NCBI GenBank assembly: GCA_019423745.1
Contig: JAHZAV010000045.1
Coordinates: 1 to 16,403, forward strand
From: Lachnospiraceae bacterium
Lineage (GTDB): Bacteria; Bacillota; Clostridia; Lachnospirales; Lachnospiraceae
Direction: 5' to 3'
DNA: 16,403 nucleotides
Shown: positions 1 through 7,013 of the stretch, piece by piece
Layout: every line of letters starts with the position of its first letter
Numbering within the stretch: position 1 is the stretch's first letter
The notes under the pieces: generated by a model
Database searches by the model: none
What the model saw: only the letters and a program-made list of their open reading frames with translations
Told to the model about the DNA's origin: nothing
Position numbers and translations under genes: made by a program

Positions 1-2
1 AT

Positions 3-28
3 CAAGGTGAATCCTTGTTTGTATTTTG
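3..28 (+). terminator. possible intrinsic terminator at the left edge
   Basis: A short perfect stem (CAAGG, 5-nt loop, CCTTG) at 3-17 is followed by a T-rich run to 28. It could be the end of a plus-strand transcript entering from outside the window. The stem is only 5 bp and may continue beyond the edge, so the call is weak. Confidence 0.3.
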
Positions 29-73
29 TTACCTATCTATTGTATCTCAACAAAAATTAAACTTTCTTCTCAC

Positions 74-101
74 TTGATTTTACCGCATTATCTGCTATAA
101 T
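74..101 (+). promoter_or_regulatory. extended -10 promoter, plus strand, no ORF downstream
   Basis: TTGATT at 74-79, a 16-nt spacer and a perfect TATAAT at 96-101 preceded by TGC (the TGnTATAAT extended -10 form). Transcription would start near 108. No open reading frame follows. The next structure is an AT-rich hairpin with a U-run at 147-197, so the product would be a short RNA of about 90 nt. Seen directly; activity is inferred. Confidence 0.5.
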
Positions 102-146
102 TAGAATAAATATATATTAATTCGACTCATAGATTTACAGTTTATC

Positions 147-197
147 GAAATTTTCTTAATTCTTAAGGTTGTTTTAAGAAAATTTCTTTTTCTTTTA
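147..197 (+). terminator. AT-rich intrinsic terminator-like hairpin
   Basis: A 13-bp perfect inverted repeat (GAAATTTTCTTAA at 147-159, TTAAGAAAATTTC at 174-186) with a 14-nt loop is followed by TTTTTCTTTT. The T-run lies only on the plus-strand side, so the hairpin would end a plus-strand transcript, plausibly the one starting near 108. The stem is AT-rich and therefore weaker than a usual terminator. Confidence 0.45.
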
Positions 198-213
198 TAG
201 ATTTAACATACTT

Positions 214-241
214 TAGACATATTTATAGCTTATACTATAAC
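214..241 (+). promoter_or_regulatory. promoter-like boxes before the RNA candidate
   Basis: TAGACA (214-219) and TATAAC (236-241) are 16 nt apart, each one base from consensus. An overlapping TATACT at 231-236 would place the start at about 243, exactly where the first hairpin begins, but it lacks a good -35 box. The true start is therefore uncertain by several bases. Confidence 0.4.
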
Positions 242-242
242 C

Positions 243-390
243 AGATAGTTGAACAGGAGTCAACTATCTCCCCCCTCATAAAGTAAAACACCATGACTTA
301 TAGTCCTCTGGTGTTGCACTTTACTCTCATTCCTTTAGATAACTATAACAACAACGGAAACCCGTTAGCCGGAAGGTTAACGGGTTTTCG
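243..390 (+). ncRNA. candidate small RNA with three hairpins and a C-rich linker
   Basis: No convincing reading frame exists here, but the plus strand folds into three successive hairpins. Hairpin 1 is a perfect 10-bp stem (243-252 with 260-269). A single-stranded linker TCTCCCCCCTC (267-277) follows. Hairpin 2 (279-323) has nested stems AAAGT/ACTTT and AACACCA/TGGTGTT. Hairpin 3 (358-387) is the terminator. Promoter-like boxes sit directly upstream. The C-run is complementary to purine-rich Shine-Dalgarno sequences, a known feature of Firmicute sRNAs that block translation. That role is inference only. I do not recognise a named RNA family. The region could instead be only the 3' end of the opposing minus-strand operon. 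Confidence 0.45.
358..388 (+). terminator. intrinsic terminator, better formed on the plus strand
   Basis: A 13-bp stem (358-370 with 375-387) closes a GGAA tetraloop of the GNRA class and runs into TTTT. One pair (368/377) is G-U on the plus strand but would be a C/A mismatch on the minus strand, and the GNRA loop exists only on the plus strand. It therefore looks evolved for plus-strand RNA, although it may also stop the minus-strand operon that ends at 417, for which no other terminator is seen. Confidence 0.65.
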
Positions 391-416
391 CTGTTTAGAA
401 AATAAATAAAAATACC

Positions 417-1349
417 TTATCTTTCCTTCACATTCCCTTCCATCCAGCGGTATAAATCTCCATAAACTTCCGCTCGATTTTGTTCATTCAAAATTTCATG
501 ACGATCCTTTTCATATAACTTTATATCAACATTGCGTATTCCTGCTTTTACATAAGACTGATACACTTTCTCCACATCTTTTCCAAACCCGCCTACTGGA
601 TCATCCTCTCCGGAGACAAATAAAAGAGGCAGATTCTTTGGCATTTTTTTCATATTACTTTCTTTCGTCAGTTCTTTCATCCCTACAAACATCTGATAAT
701 ATCCGTTAACAGTAAACACAAAACTGCAAAGGGGATCTGATTCATATTTGCTGCGTATTTCAGCATCTGATGTAACCCATTCACTCTTACTTTCGCAAGG
801 TTCAAATTTTTTATTGTAACTTCCTATTCCAAGTGCATTTATTAAATTACTTCGAAACGACCAGCCTTTTAATGCTGCAACGATGCGGCACAGTCCCTGT
901 CCTAAAGTCAGAAGTGCTGCACTTTTATATCCTGTTCCCATAATGATTGCACCCGAAAGTCCCTGCCCATAAGTAAACAAATACTGCCTTACCAAAAAAG
1001 ATCCCATACTGTGACCCATTATAAAATAAGGAACGCCTGGATATTTATGTTCCGTGCGTTCCCTTAATGTGTGAATATCGGCAATCACGCAGTGATTTCC
1101 ATCGGTTTCATGGAAAAATCCATATTTCTCTTCGGAAGAAATGGATTTTCCATGCCCCAAATGATCATTGCCGGTTACGTACCAACCTTTATCAGTAAGC
1201 CAGGAAGCAAATTCATCATATCTGTCTACATACTCTACCATGCCGTGACTAATCTGGAGTATCCCATGAATTTCCTTTTCCGGTATCCATTCCACTGCAT
1301 GAATCTGCGTTTCGCCATCTGAAGAAAGATAATAAAACTCCTTTTTCAT
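417..1349 (-). CDS. alpha/beta hydrolase, lysophospholipase / monoacylglycerol lipase-like
   Basis: A 310-residue serine hydrolase of the alpha/beta fold (COG2267 / serine aminopeptidase S33 type). The nucleophile elbow GHSMG is at 112-116 (Ser114). The likely acid is Asp249 or Asp250 in SGEDDP, and the base is His284 in KDRHE. The oxyanion region HGMVEYVDRY (35-44) and the NDHLGHGKS block (61-69) are typical of PldB/monoglyceride lipase relatives. There is no signal peptide, so it should be cytoplasmic, acting on acylglycerols, lysophospholipids or similar esters; the real substrate cannot be told. AGGAGG lies 7 nt before ATG. It is the last gene of the tatD operon, 29 nt after citrate synthase. 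A membership in fatty-acid or envelope lipid turnover is possible but not shown. Confidence 0.85.
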   Translation of the reverse strand: MKKEFYYLSSDGETQIHAVEWIPEKEIHGILQISHGMVEYVDRYDEFASWLTDKGWYVTGNDHLGHGKSISSEEKYGFFHETDGNHCVIADIHTLRERTEHKYPGVPYFIMGHSMGSFLVRQYLFTYGQGLSGAIIMGTGYKSAALLTLGQGLCRIVAALKGWSFRSNLINALGIGSYNKKFEPCESKSEWVTSDAEIRSKYESDPLCSFVFTVNGYYQMFVGMKELTKESNMKKMPKNLPLLFVSGEDDPVGGFGKDVEKVYQSYVKAGIRNVDIKLYEKDRHEILNEQNRAEVYGDLYRWMEGNVKER

Positions 1350-1378
1350 GAGTTTTCCTCCTGGAAATTAACTATTTT

Positions 1379-2755
1379 TTATCTGTCCTCTATTCTTACG
1401 TATTCTCTATGAGGAGCCAGCGCCTTATATGCCGGACGAATGATCTTATCTACATTTTTCAACTCTTCCAAACGATGTGCACTCCATCCTACAATACGAG
1501 CTGCCGCAAAGATTGGGGTATAAAGAGCACTCGGAAGTCCCAGCATGCTGTAAACAAGTCCGCTGTAAAAGTCTACATTGGCATTTACACCCTTATAAAT
1601 CCGGCGTTTTTCTCCAATAATTTCCGGAGCCATATTCTCCACCGTTTCATAGAGAGCGTATTCTTTTTCGAATCCTTTCTCTACCGCCAGCTGTTTCACA
1701 AACTTTTTAAAGATATCCGCACGAGGATCCGAAATGGAATAAACTGCATGTCCCATTCCATAAATCAGACCTTTCTGATCAAATACTTTTTTATCCAGTA
1801 GATCGCACAGATATTGTCTGATCGCATCCTTATCTTCCCAATCAGTAACGGTCTTTTTCATATCCTCAAACATCTGCGTTACTTTAATGTTTGCTCCACC
1901 ATGTTTCGGTCCCTTCAGAGATGCCATCGCGGCCGCGATAGTAGAATAGGTATCCGTTCCTGAAGAAGTTACGACATGTGTAGTAAACGTTGAGTTGTTA
2001 CCACCGCCGTGATCCATATGGAGAACCAATGCCATATCCAGAATTTTTGCCTCCAGCTTTGTATATTTCCGGTCTTCTCTTAACATCATCAAAATATTCT
2101 CCGCAGTGGATAATTCTGGCTTTGGAGCATAAATAAACAAATCTTCACCCATGCGGTAATTATATGCATGATATCCGTATACCATCATCATCGGAAACTG
2201 GCTGATCAAATTCAGGCACTGCCTTAATACATTAGGTATCGATGTATCATCTGCCTTCGCATCGTAAGAATACATATTTAAAATAGACCGCGAAAGGCTG
2301 TTCATCATATCTCTGCTGGGTGCCTTCATAATGACATCTCTTACAAAATTTGGGGGAAGCGTTCTTCTCTCAACCAATGTATCATGGAATTTTTCCAACT
2401 CCTGATTTGTAGGAAGTTCTCCAAAAAGAAGAAGATATGTAATTTCCTCAAAACCAAAATGATCTTCCTCTAAAAATCCTTTCACCAAATCTTTGATATT
2501 ATAGCCTCGATAGTAAAGATTTCCTTCACAGGGAACTTCCTCACCATTAACTATTTTCTTGGCACAAATATCAGAGACATTTGTAAGACCTGCCAGGACA
2601 CCTTTTCCGTTTAAATCTCTAAGTCCTCTTTTCACTTCATATTTTGTGTAAAGATCTTTGTCAATCGCGTTTTTTTCTTCACATAATTCAGCCAGTTTTT
2701 CAATCTCTGGCGTAATTTCAAATAACGCTCTTGCTGCAGGATATCTTTTTTCCAT
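1379..2755 (-). CDS. gltA: citrate synthase (citrate/2-methylcitrate synthase family)
   Basis: A 458-residue citrate synthase, slightly longer than the roughly 430 residues common in bacteria owing to an N-terminal extension of about 50 residues. It condenses acetyl-CoA with oxaloacetate to citrate in the cytoplasm; 2-methylcitrate synthase activity cannot be excluded. By alignment in the head with the E. coli enzyme, the catalytic residues are His285 (GPKHGGAN), His336 (GMGHAVY) and Asp395 (NVDFYSG). The block that usually reads HADHExNAST is here HMDHGGGNNST (246-256), so the glutamate after the second His is replaced by a Gly-rich stretch. AAAGGAG lies 8-9 nt before ATG. It is co-transcribed with rsmA (40 nt upstream) and the hydrolase (29 nt downstream). 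In an anaerobe it probably supplies 2-oxoglutarate for glutamate through a partial TCA branch; no aconitase or isocitrate dehydrogenase gene is in view. Confidence 0.93.
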   Translation of the reverse strand: MEKRYPAARALFEITPEIEKLAELCEEKNAIDKDLYTKYEVKRGLRDLNGKGVLAGLTNVSDICAKKIVNGEEVPCEGNLYYRGYNIKDLVKGFLEEDHFGFEEITYLLLFGELPTNQELEKFHDTLVERRTLPPNFVRDVIMKAPSRDMMNSLSRSILNMYSYDAKADDTSIPNVLRQCLNLISQFPMMMVYGYHAYNYRMGEDLFIYAPKPELSTAENILMMLREDRKYTKLEAKILDMALVLHMDHGGGNNSTFTTHVVTSSGTDTYSTIAAAMASLKGPKHGGANIKVTQMFEDMKKTVTDWEDKDAIRQYLCDLLDKKVFDQKGLIYGMGHAVYSISDPRADIFKKFVKQLAVEKGFEKEYALYETVENMAPEIIGEKRRIYKGVNANVDFYSGLVYSMLGLPSALYTPIFAAARIVGWSAHRLEELKNVDKIIRPAYKALAPHREYVRIEDR

Positions 2756-2795
2756 GGGTGATTCTCCTTTCTCAATTCATAAATCTGCAAGTTAC

Positions 2796-3668
2796 TTACT
2801 TTATCTTATGATAAATATTATTACTAAGCATCGCAAATTCTTCCAGCGTCAATGCTTCTCCTCGGATTCCCGAACCTTTACCAAGCTCCTCTATACATTC
2901 AGCAATTACTTCTCTGGAAAGATTCAGCTCTGCTGAGTTTTTCAATCCATTTGCCAACGTTTTTCTTCTCTGATTGAAAGATGCCCGGATAATTCTGAAC
3001 ATCAATTTCTCATCTTCTACATGTACGGGAGGCTCCCGATGCACGGTAAGCCGTATCACCGCAGATCCTACTTTGGGTCTTGGCATAAAACAGTTGGGTG
3101 GAACATTTGCCACAATATATGGTTTTGCATAATACTGTACTGCCAGTGATAATGCCCCATAATCTTTGGTACCAGGACCAACCTGCATTCGATCTGCCAC
3201 CTCTTTTTGTACCATTACCGTTATACTCTCCAATGGAACATGCTTTTCAAACAGCCCCATAATAATAGGTGTCGTAATATAATACGGAAGATTGGCTACC
3301 ACCTTAATAGGCTGCCCTCCGTTTCTTTGCTCTGCCAGAGCTTTCAAATCCAGTTTCAGAACATCTTCGTTAATAATCGTTACATTATTGTATTCTTTCA
3401 AAGTATCTTCAAGAACCGGTATCAGAGCCTTATCGATTTCTACCGCAACAACCTCTCTGGCAGATTCTGCAAGATACTGTGTCATAGTACCAATCCCAGG
3501 ACCAATTTCCAACACAAAGTCATCCTTTGTAATTTCTGCTGCCGCTATAATTTTGTCAAGGACATGGGTATCGATAAGAAAATTCTGTCCATATTTTTTT
3601 TGAAACGAAAAATTGTACTTTTTTAATATGTCAATCGTATTCTGAGGGTTTCCAATAGTTGCTCCCAA
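2796..3668 (-). CDS. rsmA: 16S rRNA (adenine1518-N6/adenine1519-N6)-dimethyltransferase RsmA/KsgA
   Basis: A 290-residue, SAM-dependent Rossmann-fold methyltransferase that dimethylates two adjacent adenines in the 3' terminal helix of 16S rRNA late in 30S assembly. Motifs in order are GQNFL (27-31), the SAM loop EIGPGIG (54-60), the acidic VEIDK (76-80), and the catalytic NLPYY (126-130), followed by the C-terminal helical domain. The length is normal for the family. The start is TTG at 3668, chosen because a strong AAGGAGGTG sits about 10 nt upstream and no ATG lies before the conserved core; this start codon may lower expression. It follows tatD by 23 nt. In many Clostridia the RNase M5 gene rnmV lies between tatD and rsmA; here there is no room for it. 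Confidence 0.96.
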   Translation of the reverse strand: MGATIGNPQNTIDILKKYNFSFQKKYGQNFLIDTHVLDKIIAAAEITKDDFVLEIGPGIGTMTQYLAESAREVVAVEIDKALIPVLEDTLKEYNNVTIINEDVLKLDLKALAEQRNGGQPIKVVANLPYYITTPIIMGLFEKHVPLESITVMVQKEVADRMQVGPGTKDYGALSLAVQYYAKPYIVANVPPNCFMPRPKVGSAVIRLTVHREPPVHVEDEKLMFRIIRASFNQRRKTLANGLKNSAELNLSREVIAECIEELGKGSGIRGEALTLEEFAMLSNNIYHKIK

Positions 3669-3691
3669 TATCTCCCCACCTCCTTTATTTC

Positions 3692-4453
3692 TTACAATCT
3701 ATACAGATTTCTGGCATTTTTTTCCGTTTCTTCTATAACTTCATTGACTGAAATCCCTTTTATACTGGCAATTTCCTCCGCCACAAATGTCAGATTCATA
3801 GAATTATTTCTTTTTCCGCGATTCGGCACAGGTGCAAGATACGGACAGTCCGTTTCCAATACAATGGAAGAAAGAGGTACCGCCTTTGCAACCTCTTTCA
3901 GTTTTCTTCCATTTTTGAAAGTCACCACACCTCCGATGCCAATATAATATCCCATTTTCACATATTGCATAGCAATCTCCAGTGAATAGGAAAAACAATG
4001 GATTACACCACTAAGATCCTTTCCGTACTCTTTCATAATCTCTAATGTATCATATGCTGCATCTCGACTGTGAATAATAACCGGAAGGTTCATGTCTTTC
4101 GCCAGCTCCAACTGACGGATAAACCATTTTTTCTGAATTTCTTCTGATTCCTCTTTCCAATAATAATCTAATCCAATCTCACCTACTGCCAATGCCTTCT
4201 CATCCAGAAGAAGCTCCCGCATTTTAAGTACTTTTTCATCATCCAGCTCTCCCACATGATCGGGATGTACACCGATAGCCGCATATAGAAAAGGATATTG
4301 ATGAGCCAAATCAAGTACCTTCCTGCAAGACTCAAAGGATGCACTTACATTCATAATTGTGCCCACTCCACCATCTTTCATGGACAAAAGCAGTTCTTCT
4401 CTGTCCGGGTTAAATTGTTCATCATCATAATGTGCATGTGTGTCAAAAATCAT
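3692..4453 (-). CDS. tatD: TatD family metal-dependent hydrolase / DNase
   Basis: A 253-residue TIM-barrel amidohydrolase-like protein. The metal ligands expected for TatD are present: His6 and His8 (DTHAHYD), Glu92 (VGEIGLDYYW), His128 (PVIIHSRDA), His152 (IHCFSYS) and Asp202 (LETDCPYLAP). Family members are cytoplasmic magnesium- or zinc-dependent 3'-5' exonucleases, with proposed roles in DNA repair and quality control. It is the first gene of the operon with rsmA, citrate synthase and the hydrolase. Its ATG at 4453 has only a weak purine stretch (GGGAAATAAAG) as ribosome binding site, unlike the strong sites of the genes after it. The promoter at 4547-4555 overlaps an inverted repeat, so the operon may be repressed by an unknown regulator. 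Confidence 0.93.
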   Translation of the reverse strand: MIFDTHAHYDDEQFNPDREELLLSMKDGGVGTIMNVSASFESCRKVLDLAHQYPFLYAAIGVHPDHVGELDDEKVLKMRELLLDEKALAVGEIGLDYYWKEESEEIQKKWFIRQLELAKDMNLPVIIHSRDAAYDTLEIMKEYGKDLSGVIHCFSYSLEIAMQYVKMGYYIGIGGVVTFKNGRKLKEVAKAVPLSSIVLETDCPYLAPVPNRGKRNNSMNLTFVAEEIASIKGISVNEVIEETEKNARNLYRL

Positions 4454-4520
4454 CTTTATTTCCCAATTTGTCGTCGCTCATATCCTGTTTACATGTCGAC
4501 GATGCCTTTACTTTCTTAAA

Positions 4521-4551
4521 ATAATTGCTCTAAAATAAGTAGAACAATTAT
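4521..4551. repeat. inverted repeat over the tatD promoter, possible operator
   Basis: Two 12-nt arms, ATAATTGCTCTA (4521-4532) and TAGAACAATTAT (4540-4551), are inverted repeats with one mismatch, separated by 7 nt. They cover the -10 box and the expected start site of the tatD operon. The mismatch is a G-U pair in minus-strand RNA, so it could alternatively form a hairpin at the 5' end of the message. A repressor site is the simpler reading; no known regulator consensus was recognised. Confidence 0.45.
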
Positions 4552-4555
4552 ACCA
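4547..4555 (-). promoter_or_regulatory. extended -10 promoter of the tatD operon
   Basis: On the minus strand the sequence reads TGGTATAAT, a perfect extended -10 element. No good -35 box lies 16-18 nt upstream, which is normal for extended -10 promoters. Transcription would start near 4540, leaving a leader of about 85 nt before tatD. Confidence 0.6.
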
Positions 4556-4612
4556 TAAAATCACCTAAATTCATATTAAGGGAAAATTAAATTTTTATGA
4601 ATGAAAAGCAGA

Positions 4613-4649
4613 AATAGTAATTAAGGGCGGGGTTTTAATCCCCACCCTT
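4613..4649 (-). terminator. metG terminator
   Basis: On the minus strand AAGGGTGGGG (4640-4649), a 7-nt loop and CCCCGCCCTT (4623-4632) form a 10-bp stem that includes one U-G pair. The same position is a C/A mismatch on the plus strand, which supports minus-strand use. The following stretch is A/T-rich rather than a clean U-run. It lies 15 nt past the metG stop and separates metG from the tatD operon. Confidence 0.65.
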
Positions 4650-4663
4650 ATTAAACTCTTAAC

Positions 4664-6565
4664 TTAACAGATTTCTGCTCCTGCCGGCATTTCTTTTTCC
4701 GGTGTCATCAAAGCAAGATTACCGTCTGCATCTTCTGCACACAGCAACATTCCTTCTGATAATACTCCTGCTAATTTAGCCGGTTTGAGATTTACCAGTA
4801 CCATAACTTTTTTTCCTACCATTTCTTCTGGTTTGTAATAAGCCTTGATTCCGGAAACAATCTGCTTAATTTCACTTCCGACTCTTACTTTAGAGCAAAG
4901 CAGCTTCTTTGATTTTGGCACTTCCTCACATTCCAGAATTTCACCTACCTGAAACTGCATTTTCCCAAATTCTTCAAATGTAATTTCTGGTTTTGCTTCA
5001 ATATCAATTACATTTTCCGGCATCTTTTCCTCTTCTTTTACCGGAGGATGAAGCTCTTCTACTTTCTTCATAACTTCTTCCAGATCAAGTCTCTGGAACA
5101 GAATTTCCGGTTTATCAGTTACTTTTCGGTCTCCCAACTGTGCAAGAATCTTTTCTGAAGTCTCTGGCATAAATGGTTCTAACGCTTTTGCTCCTGCTTT
5201 AATGCTCTCCTGCAGGTTGTAAAGGACAGTTTCCAGGCGGTCTTTCTTTGCCTCTTCCTTTGCCAATGCCCAGGGCATTGTTTCGTCAATATATTTGTTG
5301 CAGCGTTTAAAGAGAGTAAATATCTCAGTAATAGCATCTGCCACTCTCAGATTATTCATTTTCTCTTCCACTGCCTTAGGCATATTGTCCCTGACTGCCT
5401 TCAGATCCTGATCCACTTCCTCTGCTACACCCTTATCAGATACTGTTCCGCCAAAATACTTATTTGTCATGGAAATGGTACGATTTACAAGATTTCCAAG
5501 TGTATTGGCAAGATCAGAGTTCATTCTCTCTACCATCAGTTCCCAGGAAATAACTCCATCATTTTCAAAAGGCATTTCATGAAGGACGAAATAGCGTACA
5601 GCATCCACTCCAAAGAAATCTACCAGTTCATCTGCATAAAGCACATTTCCTTTGGATTTACTCATTTTTCCATCTCCCTGGAGCAGCCATGGGTGTCCGA
5701 ATATCTGCTTCGGCAAAGGCAGATCCAGTGCCATCAGGAAAATCGGCCAGTAAATCGTATGGAACCGGATAATATCTTTTCCGATCAGATGAAGATCCGC
5801 CGGCCAGTCTTTCTTAAACTGTTCTGTACAGTCTCCGTCACAGTCATATCCAATACCGGTAATATAGTTTGTCAATGCATCCAGCCATACATAAACCACA
5901 TGATCCGGGTCAAAGTCTACGGGGATTCCCCATTTAAAAGACGTTCTGGATACGCAGAGATCCTGCAGTCCCGGAAGAAGGAAATTATTCATCATTTCAT
6001 TTTTTCTGGAAACCGGCTGGATAAATTCTGGATGGCTATTGATATGTTCAATAAGACGATCCGCATATTTACTCATCTTAAAGAAATAAGCTTCCTCCTT
6101 CGCCGGCTGTACTTCACGCCCACAATCCGGACATTTTCCGTCTACAAGCTGTGACTCTGTAAAAAAAGATTCACAGGGTGTACAGTACATTCCTTCATAG
6201 TACCCCTTATAAATATCCCCTTTTTCATATAATTTCTTGAAAATTTTCTGGACCTGTTTTTCATGGTCTGCATCTGTTGTACGGATAAATTTATCATAAG
6301 AAGTATTCATAAGGTCCCAAATTCTTTTGATCTCTCCGGCTACATTGTCTACAAACTCTTTTGGAGTAACTCCTGCTTCCTCTGCTTTTAATTCAATCTT
6401 CTGTCCATGTTCATCTGTTCCCGTCTGGAAAAAGACATCATATCCCTGACTCCTTTTATATCTAGCGATTGCGTCAGCCAATACAATTTCATAGGTATTT
6501 CCAATATGTGGTTTTCCTGATGTATATGCAATTGCTGTTGTCATATAAAATTTCTGTTTTTCCAT
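4664..6565 (-). CDS. metG: methionine--tRNA ligase (MetRS) with C-terminal tRNA-binding domain
   Basis: A class I aminoacyl-tRNA synthetase of 633 residues that charges tRNA-Met, including the initiator, with methionine in the cytoplasm. From the chosen start, the ATP-site motif HIGN is at 20-23 and KMSKS at 300-304. A CxxC...CxxC zinc knuckle lies at Cys128, 131, 145 and 148. The anticodon-binding helical domain follows, and the last 110 residues form the OB-fold tRNA-binding domain (EMAPII/Trbp111 type) that permits dimerisation. The frame stays open upstream to 6634, but that extension encodes the T-box terminator hairpin. The start at 6565 has GGAG 10 nt upstream and begins MEKQKFYMTTAIAYTSG, as expected for the family. 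Expression should rise when uncharged tRNA-Met accumulates, through the T-box leader. Confidence 0.97.
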   Translation of the reverse strand: MEKQKFYMTTAIAYTSGKPHIGNTYEIVLADAIARYKRSQGYDVFFQTGTDEHGQKIELKAEEAGVTPKEFVDNVAGEIKRIWDLMNTSYDKFIRTTDADHEKQVQKIFKKLYEKGDIYKGYYEGMYCTPCESFFTESQLVDGKCPDCGREVQPAKEEAYFFKMSKYADRLIEHINSHPEFIQPVSRKNEMMNNFLLPGLQDLCVSRTSFKWGIPVDFDPDHVVYVWLDALTNYITGIGYDCDGDCTEQFKKDWPADLHLIGKDIIRFHTIYWPIFLMALDLPLPKQIFGHPWLLQGDGKMSKSKGNVLYADELVDFFGVDAVRYFVLHEMPFENDGVISWELMVERMNSDLANTLGNLVNRTISMTNKYFGGTVSDKGVAEEVDQDLKAVRDNMPKAVEEKMNNLRVADAITEIFTLFKRCNKYIDETMPWALAKEEAKKDRLETVLYNLQESIKAGAKALEPFMPETSEKILAQLGDRKVTDKPEILFQRLDLEEVMKKVEELHPPVKEEEKMPENVIDIEAKPEITFEEFGKMQFQVGEILECEEVPKSKKLLCSKVRVGSEIKQIVSGIKAYYKPEEMVGKKVMVLVNLKPAKLAGVLSEGMLLCAEDADGNLALMTPEKEMPAGAEIC

Positions 6566-6608
6566 CTCAATATCTCTCCTTTTCCTCATTTTTACGGCTT
6601 TTGAAAAT

Positions 6609-6648
6609 AAAAAAGTCTTCTTTGATTCTTTCATGAACCAAAGAAGAC
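6609..6648 (-). terminator. T-box regulated terminator
   Basis: GTCTTCTTTG (minus strand, 6639-6648), a 14-nt loop and CAAAGAAGAC (6615-6624) form a perfect 10-bp stem followed by six U residues (6609-6614). It lies 44 nt before the metG start and is mutually exclusive with the T-box antiterminator. Confidence 0.9.
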
Positions 6649-6954
6649 GAGCATAGCCGTGTTACCACTTCTTTTCATCCCTGCCTCACGGCAAAGACCT
6701 TATCAGGTGCCATAGCATGACATCTGTCCGCTGTAAAGGGCGGACCCATCGCAGCCTGCGCCAAACATATCTGTCTGACGGTCGGTGCGCCGCTCAGAAG
6801 CCATCTTCCTTCTGCTTTCGTTCATTCCCTCTCAGCTTTGTGAGAGATTTCTTCAGAAATCCAACTAAATTCCGAAATCTTTCACACGGGAATTTCTCTG
6901 TAAAACCGCCCCAGAAGTACTCTCTTCGTCCATGCGTTTTCCTTGTTAATCGTA
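6609..6954 (-). promoter_or_regulatory. T-box riboswitch leader of metG
   Basis: The long untranslated leader on the minus strand has T-box landmarks in order. A GAAGAGAGTA element (6918-6927) begins Stem I. A proposed specifier ATG lies at 6802-6804 within GAAG-ATG-GCTTCTGAG. The T-box sequence AAGTGGTAACACGGC is at 6656-6670. A terminator follows. The UGGU of the T-box can pair with the ACCA end of tRNA-Met, and the ATG specifier matches its anticodon. AAGAAG just before the T-box can pair with CTTCTT of the terminator 5' arm to form the antiterminator. Uncharged tRNA-Met is therefore expected to switch metG on. The exact specifier register is my reading by analogy with other T-boxes. Confidence 0.88.
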
Positions 6955-6960
6955 TTTAAA

Positions 6961-6989
6961 ATCCTAGCATAGGTCTTTTCAAATGTCAA
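6961..6989 (-). promoter_or_regulatory. metG promoter
   Basis: On the minus strand a perfect TTGACA (6984-6989), a 17-nt spacer and TAGGAT (6961-6966) form a sigma-A-type promoter with a start near 6954. It begins only 24 nt after the jetC stop codon. Confidence 0.7.
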
Positions 6990-7013
6990 GGTTCAGACCT
7001 TGTTCACACCTGC

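Noticed and set aside
358..388. SRP RNA apical domain, because of the CCGGAAGG tetraloop hairpin
   Set aside because: The stem is continuous and lacks the asymmetric internal loop (GCAG-type) of SRP RNA, and it is followed directly by a U-run, as in a terminator.
1409..1801. 130-codon plus-strand frame opposite citrate synthase
   Set aside because: Composition looks like an antisense shadow, and the opposite strand encodes conserved catalytic blocks.
6566..6634. N-terminal extension of metG by 23 codons
   Set aside because: The extension encodes the T-box terminator hairpin and its U-run, and the first good ribosome binding site precedes 6565.
6717..6959. 80-codon plus-strand frame opposite the metG leader
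   Set aside because: The region is explained by the T-box structure on the minus strand; the peptide is Arg/Ser/Pro-rich with no recognisable domain.
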